DNA of 64,000 nt from Treponema vincentii (GCF_018336815.1 NZ_CP050497.1:682001-746000), one strand, 5' to 3'; counted from the stretch's first letter, positions 7,816 through 17,545 are shown. The notes: generated from the letters alone by a model not told the origin. Made by a program: numbers and translations.

Positions 7816-8964
7816 TTAGCTCTGTACTTCCGGAAAACGATAGATAAAATCGGCAATAGGTTCCAATCCGTTTTGAATATGCATCGTGTCAATTTTCTCT
7901 TCTATAGAATGCAATAAGGAATCGTCGGCGATTATCTCTTTTACTTTTTTTATTATTTTTCGCGGGTGAGGAATATACCAGCCGAGGTTATTGTTTACGA
8001 CGTAGAGCATATTTCCCAGTTCTTGTCCACGCACATAGCTTGCAAGGATTAATGGCTTTCCAACTGACAGTGTTTCCATAACGGTAGCAGGCCCGCCTTT
8101 GGTGATGACACAATCGGATACATTGATTAAGTCGGGCATAAACGAAACAAAACCGAATACCTGAATATTGGTAATGTTCGTAGTTTTAAGCAGAATTTCC
8201 AGTTGCGTTTTTAACACTTTATTCTTGCCGCAGATAACAATTAAATGTGCGGGGCATCGCTGAAAGATAAAAGCGTTGACAATCGCAAGTGTCGATTTTA
8301 AGCCTTCCCCCCCGCCGACAACCATTACGATTTTTTTATCAAGCGGTATGCCATGCCGGTGTTTCGCTGCAATTTTTTCCGCGGCCGTATACCGCCGGTC
8401 AAAATTCCGCGAAAGCATAATAGGAAATTGATGAACCTGTTCCGGTTTAAAGCCATAGTGTGAGATCGCTTCTTTTTGCAATTTCTGGGAAAAAACAATA
8501 AGCTCAGTATTTTTTGCATAAAACCATGACGGATGTGCGGTGAACGGATCCATCACGATGGAAATTAATGGGATACTGGGATTCACCCTATCGATTGCAA
8601 TCCGTGCAAGCGGGATAAGTATTTCGTGCAGGCAAATCAGTTTGGTGATTTTTTCGGCTTTAAGAAATGTTACCAGATTTTTTACAATAAACGGACGCAG
8701 TAGCCATCTACAAAATGTTAAAATCTTTTTCGATTTTGTTAACTGATAAAATGCGACGTAACCGAGTTCAAAGTAGTTTGAAGTTGCGAGATATCCTTTT
8801 TCAAAAAAAATACGCGAAATCCAATTGGAGTTCTTGAAGCCGTTTTGCGGTATATATTCGGCATTATCCGAATATTTTTCTTTTAAGCGTGCAATAAGTG
8901 CATTGGCCCCGGAAACATGTCCACCGCCTGTTTTTAGATATAAAAAGCCGATACGTTGTTCCAT
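7816..8964 (-). CDS. GT28/MGDG-synthase-like glycosyltransferase
   Basis: A 382-residue GT-B glycosyltransferase of the monogalactosyl/diacylglycerol glucosyltransferase and MurG superfamily, probably making a glycolipid of the treponemal envelope. The N-terminal lipid-acceptor domain begins RIGFLYLKTGGGHVSGANAL (Gly-rich GGGH loop). The C-terminal domain has the nucleotide-sugar block VVGGGEGL and VITKGGPATVMETLSVGKPLI. A catalytic-type His and Asp lie in LICLHEILIP and VMDPFTAHPSW. ATG 8964 (MEQRIGF) is preferred to the TTG at 9000 because family members begin at that strand. It is transcribed divergently from the exported-protein pair at 9.1 kb. Confidence 0.82.
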   Translation of the reverse strand: MEQRIGFLYLKTGGGHVSGANALIARLKEKYSDNAEYIPQNGFKNSNWISRIFFEKGYLATSNYFELGYVAFYQLTKSKKILTFCRWLLRPFIVKNLVTFLKAEKITKLICLHEILIPLARIAIDRVNPSIPLISIVMDPFTAHPSWFYAKNTELIVFSQKLQKEAISHYGFKPEQVHQFPIMLSRNFDRRYTAAEKIAAKHRHGIPLDKKIVMVVGGGEGLKSTLAIVNAFIFQRCPAHLIVICGKNKVLKTQLEILLKTTNITNIQVFGFVSFMPDLINVSDCVITKGGPATVMETLSVGKPLILASYVRGQELGNMLYVVNNNLGWYIPHPRKIIKKVKEIIADDSLLHSIEEKIDTMHIQNGLEPIADFIYRFPEVQS

Positions 8965-9013
8965 TGTCAACACTATATCAAAAAGAAACGGCAAATACAA
9001 TCAACACTAAGTC

Positions 9014-9043
9014 TTGACAAACTGCGTATTTTACCGATAGCAT
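9014..9043 (+). promoter_or_regulatory. candidate promoter for the 9.1-13.4 kb exported-protein pair
   Basis: TTGACA (9014-9019) followed after 18 bases by TAGCAT (9038-9043), about 40 bases before ATG 9082, which has the ribosome site GAGGAGAG. The -35 is consensus, the -10 is weak. Confidence 0.4.
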
Positions 9044-9081
9044 TAATAATCTTATGTATTACCTAATATGAGGAGAGAAGT

Positions 9082-9964
9082 ATGAACTTACATAAAAAAA
9101 CAGTTGCAGCGGTACTTTTGGCCGCAGTTGTCGTCCACGCCTATGCATTTGATTCCGGTTTTACGCTGGGACTAAAGGCAAATTTAACCGGCTCTCTTAC
9201 CGATCCCAAGATAAGTAAGAAGGATATGGACTACTTAGGCGGCGATGGTATGAAAGGTACGCTCGGCTATGTTACCACCGGCGAAGCTGATTTAACCTAT
9301 CTTTTTGATTCGATACGCTACTTTCGCTTGCAAGATAACAGCGTATTCGGCGGCTTGGGCTGGAACTTTGCACTTGGGCTTGGGCAAGGCTTTTCGGGAC
9401 AGATTTCGGGGCAGTATAATAAAGAGCTTGGCAAGAAGATCGATGTTTTTTTGCCGTGTGCACATGACTCCGGTGTTGACCCTTACCTCAGGGGTACGTT
9501 CGTACTTTTTACGCAACCGCCTATCCTTAGGGGTTAATACCGGCATCAGGATGCCGCTTGATCCGCAGCCTATCTATGAATTGTACACAAACCTTACTCC
9601 GGATGAAGTGGAACAATTAAAAAGAGAAGCAGGGCTTGATTTTTCCAGCGAAACGGGAACGCTGTTAATTACCGAAAAACAAATGAAGAAAATCAATCCC
9701 GTCGGTTTTACGTTTAAGGGCTTTGTTGAGTACAATCAGCCGTTCCTTTCCAATATGGAAATTGTATTAGGCGGTTTCTTGTCTTATACCATATATAAGC
9801 CGAAATATGTAACCATGCCGCAAAAACTTATCGATGCGGCAAAAGCTGGCGGTAAAGCCAAAAACCCGCCTGTTGACGTTGATGTGGTAAATACCCCCAT
9901 TAAGTCATTTTATATGAACTCGCTCGATTTCGGCGTAACAGTCGGATTGACTTTTAAAGTATAA
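9082..9964 (+). CDS. exported outer-membrane-type protein (frameshifted)
   Basis: A 293-residue protein after correction. A cleavable signal peptide (MNLHKKTVAAVLLAAVVVHAYA) is followed by alternating hydrophobic strands with glycine/aromatic pattern (FTLGLKANLTGSL, SVFGGLGWNFALGLG, GFTFKGFVEYNQPF, IVLGGFLSYTIYKP) and a last strand ending in hydrophobic FGVTVGLTFKV, typical of a small beta-barrel. No named family was recognised. The frame is broken at T7 (9446-9452): with six T, IDVF continues into CRVHMTPVLTLTSGVRSYF in the second frame. Twelve bases separate it from the downstream lipoprotein, so the pair likely functions together at the outer membrane. Confidence 0.75.
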
Positions 9965-9976
9965 GGAGAAGTACTT

Positions 9977-12900
9977 ATGCGTTTGTCTAAAAAGATTATA
10001 AATACGATCACGTTACTATTTTTTTGCTGCAGTATCAGCGTTTATATTTTCAACATGTAAACCGGCAATCGGTACCCCGTGGTATCCGCGGTCAGCATCC
10101 TCCTCTTCCGGCGGTTTTGTTATTACCGGCATACAGGTCAAAGGATTGGATGTCGTCCCTGTTCTGGCGGAAACTCCGGCCGACGATGCGGATAAAATAA
10201 AGAAATTTTCGGAGGCAAACAGCTATGTCGTTACTGTTCCTGCCGATGTTACAGAAATAACGGCCGAGAACATAACGGTTACGGCGATCGCATCTCTTTC
10301 TCGAAAGGACGCTCTTTCAGTAGAGGTAAAGCTGAACGGCGGCAGCGTTCCGTTAAGCGCGGGGCAGACTGTGCCCGTTACCATAAAAATAGCGGATCCT
10401 GACGGGAAATATGCTGTTCAGGAAAAAGTAATAAATATAACACAACACGAACCATACGAATTGGAATTAAAACGCCTTACCGTTTGCGGTATCGACGCAA
10501 TGGCAGGAAGCGTTACGGTTCCTTATAAAGAAAACGTTATTGTTGCTTCCAAAATTCAGGCTGAATTTTTATACGGTGAAACCCAAACCGTAATACCGGT
10601 AGAAGTGAAAGACGCCCCCGTGTCTTTAAAGGAGAACGAAGAAACCGAAATCAAACTGTTTGTTAGGGAACTGAAGGGGCAATATAAAGATTTTGAGCAT
10701 GTTATCAGCGTAACCAGAGCCGAAAAACCGGAGAACGGAGGGGAAGCCTTAGAGCTTGAAGCCGTATATGTACGGGGTGTGCCCGGCAATATCGCCGGTA
10801 GTATAAGCATACCGGAAAATACGGAGAAGCTTACCGCGGACGATATAATCTTATCGTTTAAGACATTCGGCTATATAGCTGCGGAAATGACGCCGCCGGA
10901 ACTGGTATTTAAGGGAAAGACCGCATCCGCAAAATTTAAGATTTCTGCAAAAGAAGGAAAATACGAAGAATGGGAGCGCGAGTTTACATTTAAAAAAGAC
11001 GCTGCGGCGGTATATAATCCGCGGGATAAACACGGCAACAAAAAGTACATTGTAAAGGTTACGACCGTAACCGAAGAAGTCAATCCGTTTGATCATTACG
11101 ATGAAAATTATGAGTTCCCCGCGTCCAAATTCGACGAATGGGTTCTGCATATGCCTTCTATGTCGGGTATTATCGCTTCGTATAAATTCCGCGCGGGCAG
11201 CTGGAGCGGAAGTCCCGAAATGGTTGAAAACATTCCTTCAGGAATCGGTTCGGGGTTTAAAGCAATTTCCAATGTAAAAATCTACCGGTATAAAACTAGA
11301 AAAGACCGAGGGAGTGCACACGGTACTGATAGCGAACTTGCAGCCAATCCTCATGACAACCGATTCTATTTTTACCGGTTTACCGCAGATGCTTCAATGG
11401 GGATAAAAGCCGACAATTCCATGTTCTGTGTAGACCGGTACTCAAAGTTCCTTTTTTATTATAGTGATCCGGCTAAGATAAAAAGTATTGCTGGCAGCAA
11501 GCTCCCTACGGAATGGACTGACTATGCTGCTGCTTCTATAGGTGATCACATCCAATTTGCAGAACCGTTTTATATGAGCGATCCTGTCGGATATGTAAGG
11601 GAAGACGGTTCCGTTGTTATGTATCAATGGATAAAGGATAATATAAATGCAGCGAATTACCATGCACAGAAAAACCCCGCTTACGACAAACCTGCCGGTA
11701 GAAGTCCGGGAAAAGCGGGCTATTCGCCGTATCGAAAGAACATCATAATAAAGAAGACGGAAGTTACGACAGAGGTAAACCCCTATTATACGGTATCGGA
11801 ACCGGTTATCGTAGGGCAGCCTGTTTCCGTTTATGCGCGGGTGGGAGCTGCCGTATTGCTTGAAGTAAAGGTTTTACCTGCTCCGGAAGGAGAGGCGCTT
11901 TCATATCAATGGTATAAAAAAGATAAGGAAAGCGGCAGTGTAGAAGAAATTTCCGGGGCAAATGCAGCCGTTTATACGCCGGATACCTCCTCTGAAATAA
12001 ACGCATATTGTTATTGTACCGTAAAGAATACGAATTCCGCTAACGGACAGATTGCCGAGGTACAATCGGAAGACGCACGGGTGTGTATTTTAAGCGGGAC
12101 GGGACCGATAAGCGTTGATGCCGAACCTCCTAAAATAACAAAGCAGCCGCAGCCTAAGACCAAAACCGTTCCGCTGAACGTCACTACCGAAATAGAGCTC
12201 AGTATGGAAGCGGTTTCGGTAGACGGTGGTGCGCTTTCATATCAGTGGTATAAGACCACAAACCCCGCAGAGGAAGGAGCCGCCGTAAGCGAACCGAGTG
12301 ATCAAGCTGCGTACCTGTGTGAACCCGATACGTCTTCCACCGGTACTGCATATTATTATTGCCTTGTTACGAACACAAACAATAACGCTGACGGAAACAA
12401 AACCGCAACACGGAAAAGCGACGTCGTGACAATTGAAGTTGAAGAAGCGTATAAGGTTACCTTTACTGTAGACGGAAACGGCGGCTCTCTTACTGCCCTT
12501 TATGACGGAAAGGTAATAGATTCGGGTTCTTACGTAAAAAAAGGCGGTGTGGTTAAATTTATCGCAACCCCCAAGCCCCGGTACATTGTCAAAGAATGGA
12601 CGGGCATTACGCCTGTGGCTTCACTGCCGGATAAAACCTTGGCGCAATTAACGGTCGGAAACGAAAATGTCGCCGTTTCCGTCTCTTTTGAGCCGAAGAT
12701 GCGCCTTACCGTAAGACCCAAAATTGAAAATGAAAGTTTACAGTCGTGGTCAACGGCAGGTTTGGCAGATCATGCTAACCATAAATATATTGACGGTGCT
12801 CATTTTGCTCATGATCTTGCCGTTACGGTAAATGCAAATGGCGGTACGGATAACATACAATGGAAATACGACTTTCCTATTGAAGGATCAGATGGCTTGT

Positions 12901-13439
12901 TCACAGGAATCACAAACGGGGGACACGGTGAATATGTGAAAGAGAACGATTACATAAAACTAGAGAAGTATAAGGAAGACAATAATGTTGTTGTGCTAGC
13001 TAAGAATTTCTCTGATTTTTCAGAAATGGATATTGTATTTAAAACCTATCTGATAAAATCAAACAGACATGATTTTTGGCGTACTGAAAAGATATGGGCA
13101 GGCGGTGGACCGGTATACCCCAAGCAGCCCTTAGACAATAACAGCATCATTAAACTTGTCTACAACGAAACTACCGGAACATGGCGTTTAGATGCAACTG
13201 CACTACAACTTAATCAGCCGGAACGTGTAACGATCTCCTATGACGAAAACTTTACCCTTGCCGATGGCGAAGAAAAAGACTTTGTTATTACGTATACGGT
13301 TAATAACAACGGCTATAAACATGACGAAGACAAAAAATATAAAAATATGGACGATGGTGGAGAGAATGAAGCTAGTACAAGATCAAAGGGCACGGTAAAA
13401 GTAATTTACACCATTGGATGGAAGTTAGGTAATAATTAG
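9977..13439 (+). CDS. large Ig-like-repeat lipoprotein (frameshifted in its signal peptide)
   Basis: A predicted surface lipoprotein of 1,153 residues after correction. From ATG 9977 (ribosome site AAGGAGAAG) the signal peptide is MRLSKKIINTITLLFFAAVSAFIF with lipobox FSTC; T7 at 10019-10025 is one T too long and otherwise stops translation after 27 codons. Domains: repeated beta-sandwich units about residues 45-350 with recurring ELKRLTVCG/ELEAVYVRGV starts; a unique region about 355-610 bearing the VTTVTEEVNPFDHY / VTTEVNPYYTV boundary motif; two Ig-like units with SYQWYKK ... AYCYCTVKN (about 630-830); and a KVTFTVDGNGGSLTA unit ending IVKEWTGI, which resembles the bacterial B-repeat/InlB type. 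It probably acts in adhesion or surface display. A terminator follows. Confidence 0.8.
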
Positions 13440-13470
13440 TGAATTAAGAATTCATAATTAAGAATTGAGG

Positions 13471-13517
13471 AAAAGCCGTTTTATGTTGAAGAAATTCTAC
13501 ATAGAACGGCTTTTTTT
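13471..13517 (+). terminator. rho-independent terminator after the Ig-like lipoprotein
   Basis: AAAAGCCGTTTTATGT (13471-13486) pairs with ACATAGAACGGC TTTT (from 13499), ending in T7 at 13511-13517. It lies 32 bases after the stop codon of the lipoprotein. It is preceded by two near-identical GAATTAAGAATT/AATTAAGAATTG blocks. Confidence 0.8.
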
Positions 13518-13534
13518 AATTAAGAATTAGTAAA

Positions 13535-13720
13535 TCAGTTTATCGCTTCTACCTCTGCTTGGGTAAGACCGGTCGCTTGCGCTATCTTTTCCCGCGAAAG
13601 GCCGAATTGCAAGAGATTTTTTGCCGTTTCGACTATGAAATCGTCACTATGCGTAGCGCAAGCCGCTGTAACAGTGACAAATTCAGTGGCTGCCTGAGCA
13701 TTCTGCAAGATTCCTGATTG
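13535..13720 (-). pseudogene. C-terminal fragment of an Rpn/PD-(D/E)XK-transposase-type gene
   Basis: A minus-strand frame ends IVETAKNLLQFGLSREKIA, then QATGLTQAEVEAIN-stop at 13535. This is the hallmark C-terminus of Rpn-family recombination-promoting nucleases / putative transposases (helix plus helix-turn-helix-like LSxExIAxxTGLSxxEI). No catalytic domain remains; upstream the frame runs into repetitive sequence that includes CATHSDDF and a near-copy at 13750. It is read as a decayed fragment. The family call rests on the last 30 residues. Confidence 0.45.
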
Positions 13721-13734
13721 GTAGTCATGAGAAG

Positions 13735-14034
13735 TTACACAATTTCCGAAATCTCTGAAATTGTCGCTATGCGTAGCACACCCCCCCCCATAACGCCGAT
13801 ACCTTCACCAACCGCCTGAGCATTCTTCATGTTGCCGATAATTTGATTACCTGCTTCAATAACCGGCTGAAGATTTTTATCCTTACTCAGAGCATTTTTC
13901 TTAATTTTTTTATTCATATTCTCATGCTCTTTCCAGATTTTTGATTGATCTTCACAAGAAGCATCAGTTGCATCTGCAAATCCAAAGCAGATAAATGCGG
14001 TAAGCACCACAAGCCCCATAAACATCTTTTTCAT
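13735..14034 (-). CDS. small exported protein of unknown function with a G9 tract near its end
   Basis: A 99-residue protein with an evident signal peptide (MKKMFMGLVVLTAFICFGFADA) and a Lys/Asn-rich mature part. No family was recognised. ATG 14034 follows a good AAGGAG site. The coding strand has G9 at 13781-13789 (C9 on the plus strand) encoding Gly-Gly-Gly in VMGGGVLRIA, and the last 20 residues therefore depend on tract length. Changing the tract by one or two bases would extend translation into the frame of the adjacent Rpn-like fragment or stop at once. Confidence 0.55.
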   Translation of the reverse strand: MKKMFMGLVVLTAFICFGFADATDASCEDQSKIWKEHENMNKKIKKNALSKDKNLQPVIEAGNQIIGNMKNAQAVGEGIGVMGGGVLRIATISEISEIV

Positions 14035-14186
14035 AAGATTCTCCTTAAAATACTATTGGTAATCGCTAAAAAACGAAGCTTTTAGAGATTCCTTGTTATC
14101 TTCAATACTGAAGACTAATTAATAATAATACACAACACTTACTATTGTCAAGTTGATAATACCTACTTTTATCGTAATATTTTACT

Positions 14187-14522
14187 ATGACTCAAATAGA
14201 ATTACGGGGATATCTTTCACAAAATATAAAAACATACAGAAAACGACTTGCATTAACGCAAGAAAAATTAGCTGAAAAAACGGGGCTTTCTACGCAAACT
14301 ATTAATGATATAGAAGGATGCAGAACGTGGGTAAGCGATAAGTCTCTTATAAAAATAGCAGAGATATTGCATACCACGCCTGCTGTGTTACTTTTCCCGA
14401 AACAAGAATCCGCACGTACAACATTTAGTGAAAACGATATAGAAATAGCAAAAATAAAAGCAGAGCTGACCGCAGCGATTAATGCGCAAATTCAAGAGGT
14501 GTTTTTACCGTATCAAAAATGA
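14187..14522 (+). CDS. XRE-family helix-turn-helix regulator
   Basis: A 111-residue Cro/C1-type transcriptional regulator. Residues about 9-65 form the five-helix XRE domain (IKTYRKRLALTQEKLAEKTG ... STQTINDIEGCRTWVSDKSLIKIAEIL), with the recognition helix around STQTINDIE. The C-terminal 40 residues (FSENDIEIAKIKAELTAAIN) form an amphipathic helix likely for dimerisation. It is divergent from the small exported protein and lies 200 bases before the MacA-like gene, so it could control either; no operator was identified. Confidence 0.8.
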   Translation: MTQIELRGYLSQNIKTYRKRLALTQEKLAEKTGLSTQTINDIEGCRTWVSDKSLIKIAEILHTTPAVLLFPKQESARTTFSENDIEIAKIKAELTAAINAQIQEVFLPYQK

Positions 14523-14579
14523 ACCTTTGCGACATTATACTTACTGCGCCAAACGTCTTACACCCGTTCTGTATCTTTT

Positions 14580-14715
14580 TTGATGCAGTTGTCTTGCTAA
14601 TAATATAATTGGAGATTTGTTAAAAAATAAGATAGCAAAAATTGATTCCGATTCATTCGCACTCGGTGTGATCAATATTTTCTATACGCCCGAATCGAAT
14701 TTTTATACGAACTAA
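14580..14715 (+). pseudogene. possible C-terminal gene remnant before the efflux operon
   Basis: After a TGA, one frame stays open to TAA at 14713-14715 and reads ANNIIGDLLKNKIAKIDSDS, then FALGVINIFYTPESNFYTN. The composition is protein-like, and such a tail might belong to a TetR-type regulator, as often found before MacAB-like operons. No start or DNA-binding domain is present. This is a tentative call. Confidence 0.25.
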
Positions 14716-14728
14716 TTTGGAGGACACG

Positions 14729-15727
14729 ATGAGTCTCAATAAACAGCCGCTGACGGCACGGCAGCAGAAATCGCGGAAAACGAGAATTATTGTTATTGTA
14801 TGCATAGCGGCGTTGGTAGGCGGCTGGTATGTTTTTATGAAGCCTAAAAATACAAAAACAGGTGATTTGCCGCCTTTAACGGTAAAAAAGGAAATCGAAC
14901 ATAATCAAATTGAGGTGTCCGGTTATATCGAAGCGGCACAAACGCAGGTTTTAGAAGCGCCCGGCGAGGGGTTTATCGAACAGGTTCTGGTAAAAGAAGG
15001 CGACAGGGTGAAAAAAGGCGCATTGCTTTTTGCGCTTGATACCGACAAACAGAGTTATGCTGTTGCAGAACATGCTTTTGCGATAAAACGGGAGCAAATT
15101 AACGGCGCCTCGCAAAAGCTGAGCTTGATGGAACAGGAACAGCGGCTTTTGGAAAAACAGCTCGCCGACCGCAAAGTGTATGCCAAATTCGACGGCATCG
15201 TTGCGGCTTTCACGATTTCGCAAGGGCAATACGCCAAGGCAAAAGATACCTTCGGCACACTGATTGACCGCAGTTTTCTTAAAGCCACGGTCGAAATTGC
15301 CGAAAGCGATGCGTCCCGCCTTGCAGTCGGACAAAAGGTTGATATGACATTCCCCGCCGAACCGGATATTAAAGTGCAGGCGGAGGTTATCTCCTATCCG
15401 GCAATCGCACGCTTAACCAGCCTTGGGCGGACGGTTGTCGATACGCTGATCCGGCTGGATAATCCGCCGGAAAAAATTCTTCCCGGTTATTCTTTTAATG
15501 GAACCATCGTAACCGGCGCCGACTCCGAAGTGCTTATAGTAGAGCAAGATGCCATCCGTTATGTGGAAGGGAAGCCGTTTGTCGATAAAATCGATGGCAA
15601 TACCACACAGGAAATTCCGGTAACCGTCGAACCGTATATTAAAGGCTTTGTGAAGATTCTCTCCGGTGTGCAAGAAAACGATGTGCTGAAAAATCAAGCA
15701 AAACTGAACAACGATAGAGATTTCTAG
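14729..15727 (+). CDS. MacA-type periplasmic adaptor (HlyD/RND-MFP family)
   Basis: A 332-residue membrane-fusion protein that would link the inner-membrane ABC permeases to an outer-membrane channel. An N-terminal anchor (TRIIVIVCIAALVGGWYVFM, about residues 18-37) is followed by a beta-barrel/lipoyl half (EVSGYIEAAQTQVLEAPGEG, VKEGDRVKKGALLFALD), a short helical hairpin (about 105-150), the second lipoyl half (DRKVYAKFDGIVAAFTISQGQ) and the beta-domain (TVEIAESDASRLAVGQKVDM). It is shorter than MacA of E. coli (371). ATG 14729 follows GGAGGACACG. It leads an operon with the ATPase 10 bases downstream. No TolC partner is present in the window. Confidence 0.87.
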   Translation: MSLNKQPLTARQQKSRKTRIIVIVCIAALVGGWYVFMKPKNTKTGDLPPLTVKKEIEHNQIEVSGYIEAAQTQVLEAPGEGFIEQVLVKEGDRVKKGALLFALDTDKQSYAVAEHAFAIKREQINGASQKLSLMEQEQRLLEKQLADRKVYAKFDGIVAAFTISQGQYAKAKDTFGTLIDRSFLKATVEIAESDASRLAVGQKVDMTFPAEPDIKVQAEVISYPAIARLTSLGRTVVDTLIRLDNPPEKILPGYSFNGTIVTGADSEVLIVEQDAIRYVEGKPFVDKIDGNTTQEIPVTVEPYIKGFVKILSGVQENDVLKNQAKLNNDRDF

Positions 15728-15737
15728 GAGACGCATA

Positions 15738-16434
15738 GTGAAAACAGGGATGATTGTCTCCCTTGATTCGGTGGTAAAAACCTTTTTTATGGGAGAAAAC
15801 GAAGTACATGCCTTGCGCAGCGTCTCGTTCGATATACCGGAAGGGAGCTTTGTTTCGCTTATGGGGCCGTCCGGTTCAGGTAAAACGACGTGTATGAATA
15901 TGATCGGCTGCCTTGACCGCCCGACGGCAGGGGCAATCTATGTTGACGGAGAAAACACTGCCGAAATGACCGAAAAAGATTTGGCATTTTTGCGGAATAG
16001 AACGATCGGGTTTGTCTTTCAGCAGTATTTTCTTCTGCCCACGCTTACCATTCTTGAAAACGTGATGCTACCGCTTCGGTATCAGGGGCTGCCTGCCTCC
16101 GAACGGAAGAAGCTTGCCGCCGAAGAGCTGGACAAAGTAGGATTGAGCAACCGCCTCAAGCACCGTCCGAGCGAGCTGTCGGGCGGACAAAAACAACGTG
16201 TCGCTATTGCCCGCGCCCTTGTAACCCGTCCTAAACTGATTCTTGCCGACGAGCCGACCGGAGCGCTCGATTCCGAAACGGGTCAGTCCGTACTCGATCT
16301 TTTTTTTTGACATAAACCGGCAAGGCACGGCGGTTATCATTGTTACCCATGATCCGGACATCGGTGCAATGGCGCCGCGCTCCATTCACCTTAAAGACGG
16401 AAAAATCATTTCCGACACGGCGGATAATTTTTGA
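15738..16434 (+). CDS. MacB/LolD-type ABC transporter ATP-binding protein (frameshifted)
   Basis: The ATPase of the efflux operon, 231 residues after correction. Walker A GPSGSGKT (about residue 42), Q-loop [12 protein letters not shown], signature LSGGQKQR, Walker [13 protein letters not shown] and the H-loop IIVTHD are all present, and the overall pattern is that of the LolD/MacB/FtsE subfamily. The frame breaks at T9 (16300-16308); with eight T, SVLDLFF continues [19 protein letters not shown]. As written, the product lacks the switch histidine and would be inactive. GTG 15738 follows AGGAGACGCATA. In an intact operon the permease would follow directly; here about 1.1 kb of cassette DNA intervenes. 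Confidence 0.88.
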
Positions 16435-16460
16435 GAAATGGACAAGGGAAGAATTATATC

Positions 16461-16535
16461 GTGTCTAAAATATTTATTGATACAAATATACTCGTTTATA
16501 CCCTTGCTTCAACTTGGCCTTGCTATGCACTTTAA
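16461..16535 (+). pseudogene. remnant of a PIN-domain toxin fused to attC-like DNA
   Basis: GTG 16461 starts MSKIFIDTNILVYTLA, the canonical first strand of a VapC-type PIN toxin with its first catalytic Asp, but after 16 codons the frame runs into CTTCAACTTGGCCTTGC, which resembles the left arm of the attC sites in this window, and stops at 16535. It is probably a cassette that was truncated by recombination into the attC. Confidence 0.5.
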
Positions 16536-16599
16536 CCGCTTCCTGTAACGCTATTTTTCCTTTAGCAAAGAATTTGACCGATAGATATTACGAATTTTT

Positions 16600-16776
16600 T
16601 AGGAGAACCTATGAGATTACATATACAACACATACGGGACGGAGCCCATGTTTGAAGATATCCTCTCAGCCTTGCAAAATTTCCGGCACAATAAGATGCG
16701 CACGCTCCGATGCTCATATTGTTATGGGTATTATCATCAAGTAAAGAAAGTTTTACAAAAACGCTTGATTTTGTAA
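16600..16776 (+). pseudogene. duplicated 5' end of the MacB-like permease gene
   Basis: Bases 16600-16707 match 17557-17664 (leader, ribosome site AGGAGAACC and first 20 codons of the permease) with only a handful of differences. From ATG 16648 it reads MFEDILSALQNFRHNKMRTL as in the intact gene, then diverges into unrelated sequence and stops at 16776. The substitutions between copies show that the duplication is not brand-new. The two copies bracket the TA cassette. Confidence 0.75.
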
Positions 16777-16792
16777 CAATATACTGTTACAA
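16771..16792 (+). promoter_or_regulatory. candidate operator/promoter of the HigBA-like cassette
   Basis: TTGTAAC (16771-16777) and GTTACAA (16786-16792) are a perfect inverted repeat around an 8-base spacer, and TATACT (16780-16785) within it is a plausible -10 box. The toxin ATG is at 16800, so repression by the downstream XRE antitoxin at this site is likely. No convincing -35 was found. Confidence 0.5.
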
Positions 16793-16799
16793 TTTAACC

Positions 16800-17192
16800 A
16801 TGAATAAAAAAGAATACGTTTTATATACGGGAGAAAAATTCACTGTAGAATGGTATTTTACAATAGAAGGTAAAAGTCAGCCCTTTGATTATTTCAATGA
16901 ACTTGATTCCCAGCAGCAAATGAAATTGTTATATTTGGTAAAACGTATGGGCGATTTTGGAAAAATTGCAGATAAAACGAAATTCAATTTTGAGCATGAT
17001 GGAATTTGGGCATTTAAACTCAATCCGGACAGATTTCTTTCATTTTTCACAAGCGGAAAGAAAATCATTATAACAAATGCTTTTGAAAAGAAATGTGACA
17101 AATTACCACGTACAGAAAAAGCTAAGGCTGAAAAGTGCAGAAAGGATTATGAACTGCGCGTAAAAGGAGGAACTTACTATGACAACATTTGA
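16800..17192 (+). CDS. HigB/RelE-type toxin (Gp49-like)
   Basis: A 130-residue toxin, probably a ribosome-dependent mRNA interferase of the HigB/Gp49 group. Family features: FTVEWYFTIEGKSQPFDYF at the N-terminus, a central GDFGKIADKTKFNFE then HDGIWAFKL stretch, the core strand RFLSFFTSGKKIIITNAFEKK, and a Lys-rich KAKAEKCRKDY tail. The gene comes first and overlaps the antitoxin by 14 bases, the toxin-antitoxin order typical of higBA rather than relBE. ATG 16800 lies directly behind the candidate operator with almost no leader. AT-rich codon use differs from the flanking efflux genes, consistent with acquisition as a cassette. Confidence 0.83.
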   Translation: MNKKEYVLYTGEKFTVEWYFTIEGKSQPFDYFNELDSQQQMKLLYLVKRMGDFGKIADKTKFNFEHDGIWAFKLNPDRFLSFFTSGKKIIITNAFEKKCDKLPRTEKAKAEKCRKDYELRVKGGTYYDNI

Positions 17193-17460
17193 CAGATTAA
17201 TGCAAAACTCAAAATTTAAAGCTGAGTTTGAAAAAGGCTACAATGAGTTTTTAATTTCAGAATTCATGATTGAAAAAATGGAAGAAGAAAATATTTCCGT
17301 CAGAGAATTGGCAAAACAAGCAAAAGTGTCTCCCACCACAATCCAAAACTTACGCAGTGGAAATGCAGAAACAGTAAAATTCAAGACACTTTCAAATATT
17401 ATGCAAAAATTAGGATATGTATTACAACCTGTGAAGGTGGTAACATTACAACAGAAATAA
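17179..17460 (+). CDS. HigA-type XRE antitoxin
   Basis: A 93-residue antitoxin with an XRE helix-turn-helix in its C-terminal half (ENISVRELAKQAKVSPTTIQ ... LRSGNAETVKFKTLSNIMQKLG, residues about 34-78). The N-terminal helix FDRLMQNSKFKAEFEKGYNE probably binds the toxin. It overlaps the toxin gene, with ribosome site AAAGGAGGAAC inside the toxin coding region. It likely represses its own promoter at the palindrome 16771-16792. The attC site begins 24 bases after its stop. Confidence 0.85.
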   Translation: MTTFDRLMQNSKFKAEFEKGYNEFLISEFMIEKMEEENISVRELAKQAKVSPTTIQNLRSGNAETVKFKTLSNIMQKLGYVLQPVKVVTLQQK

Positions 17461-17484
17461 AAGACATAGGAAATAAGCGAAAAC

Positions 17485-17545
17485 AGCTAACGCCCGCTTC
17501 AACATGGCCTTGCCTTTGGCAATGCAGATTATGCAAATATTAGGC
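17485..17545 (+). repeat. attC-like site of the solitary HigBA cassette
   Basis: AGCTAAC (17485-17491), CGCCCGCTTCAACATGGCC, a short stem TTGCCTTTGGCAA, TGCAGATTATGCAAAT and ATTAGGC (17539-17545) form a 61-bp imperfect palindrome matching the sites at 855 and 1820 in order of blocks. The right core begins ATT instead of the invariant GTT, so the site may no longer be recombinable. Confidence 0.65.
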
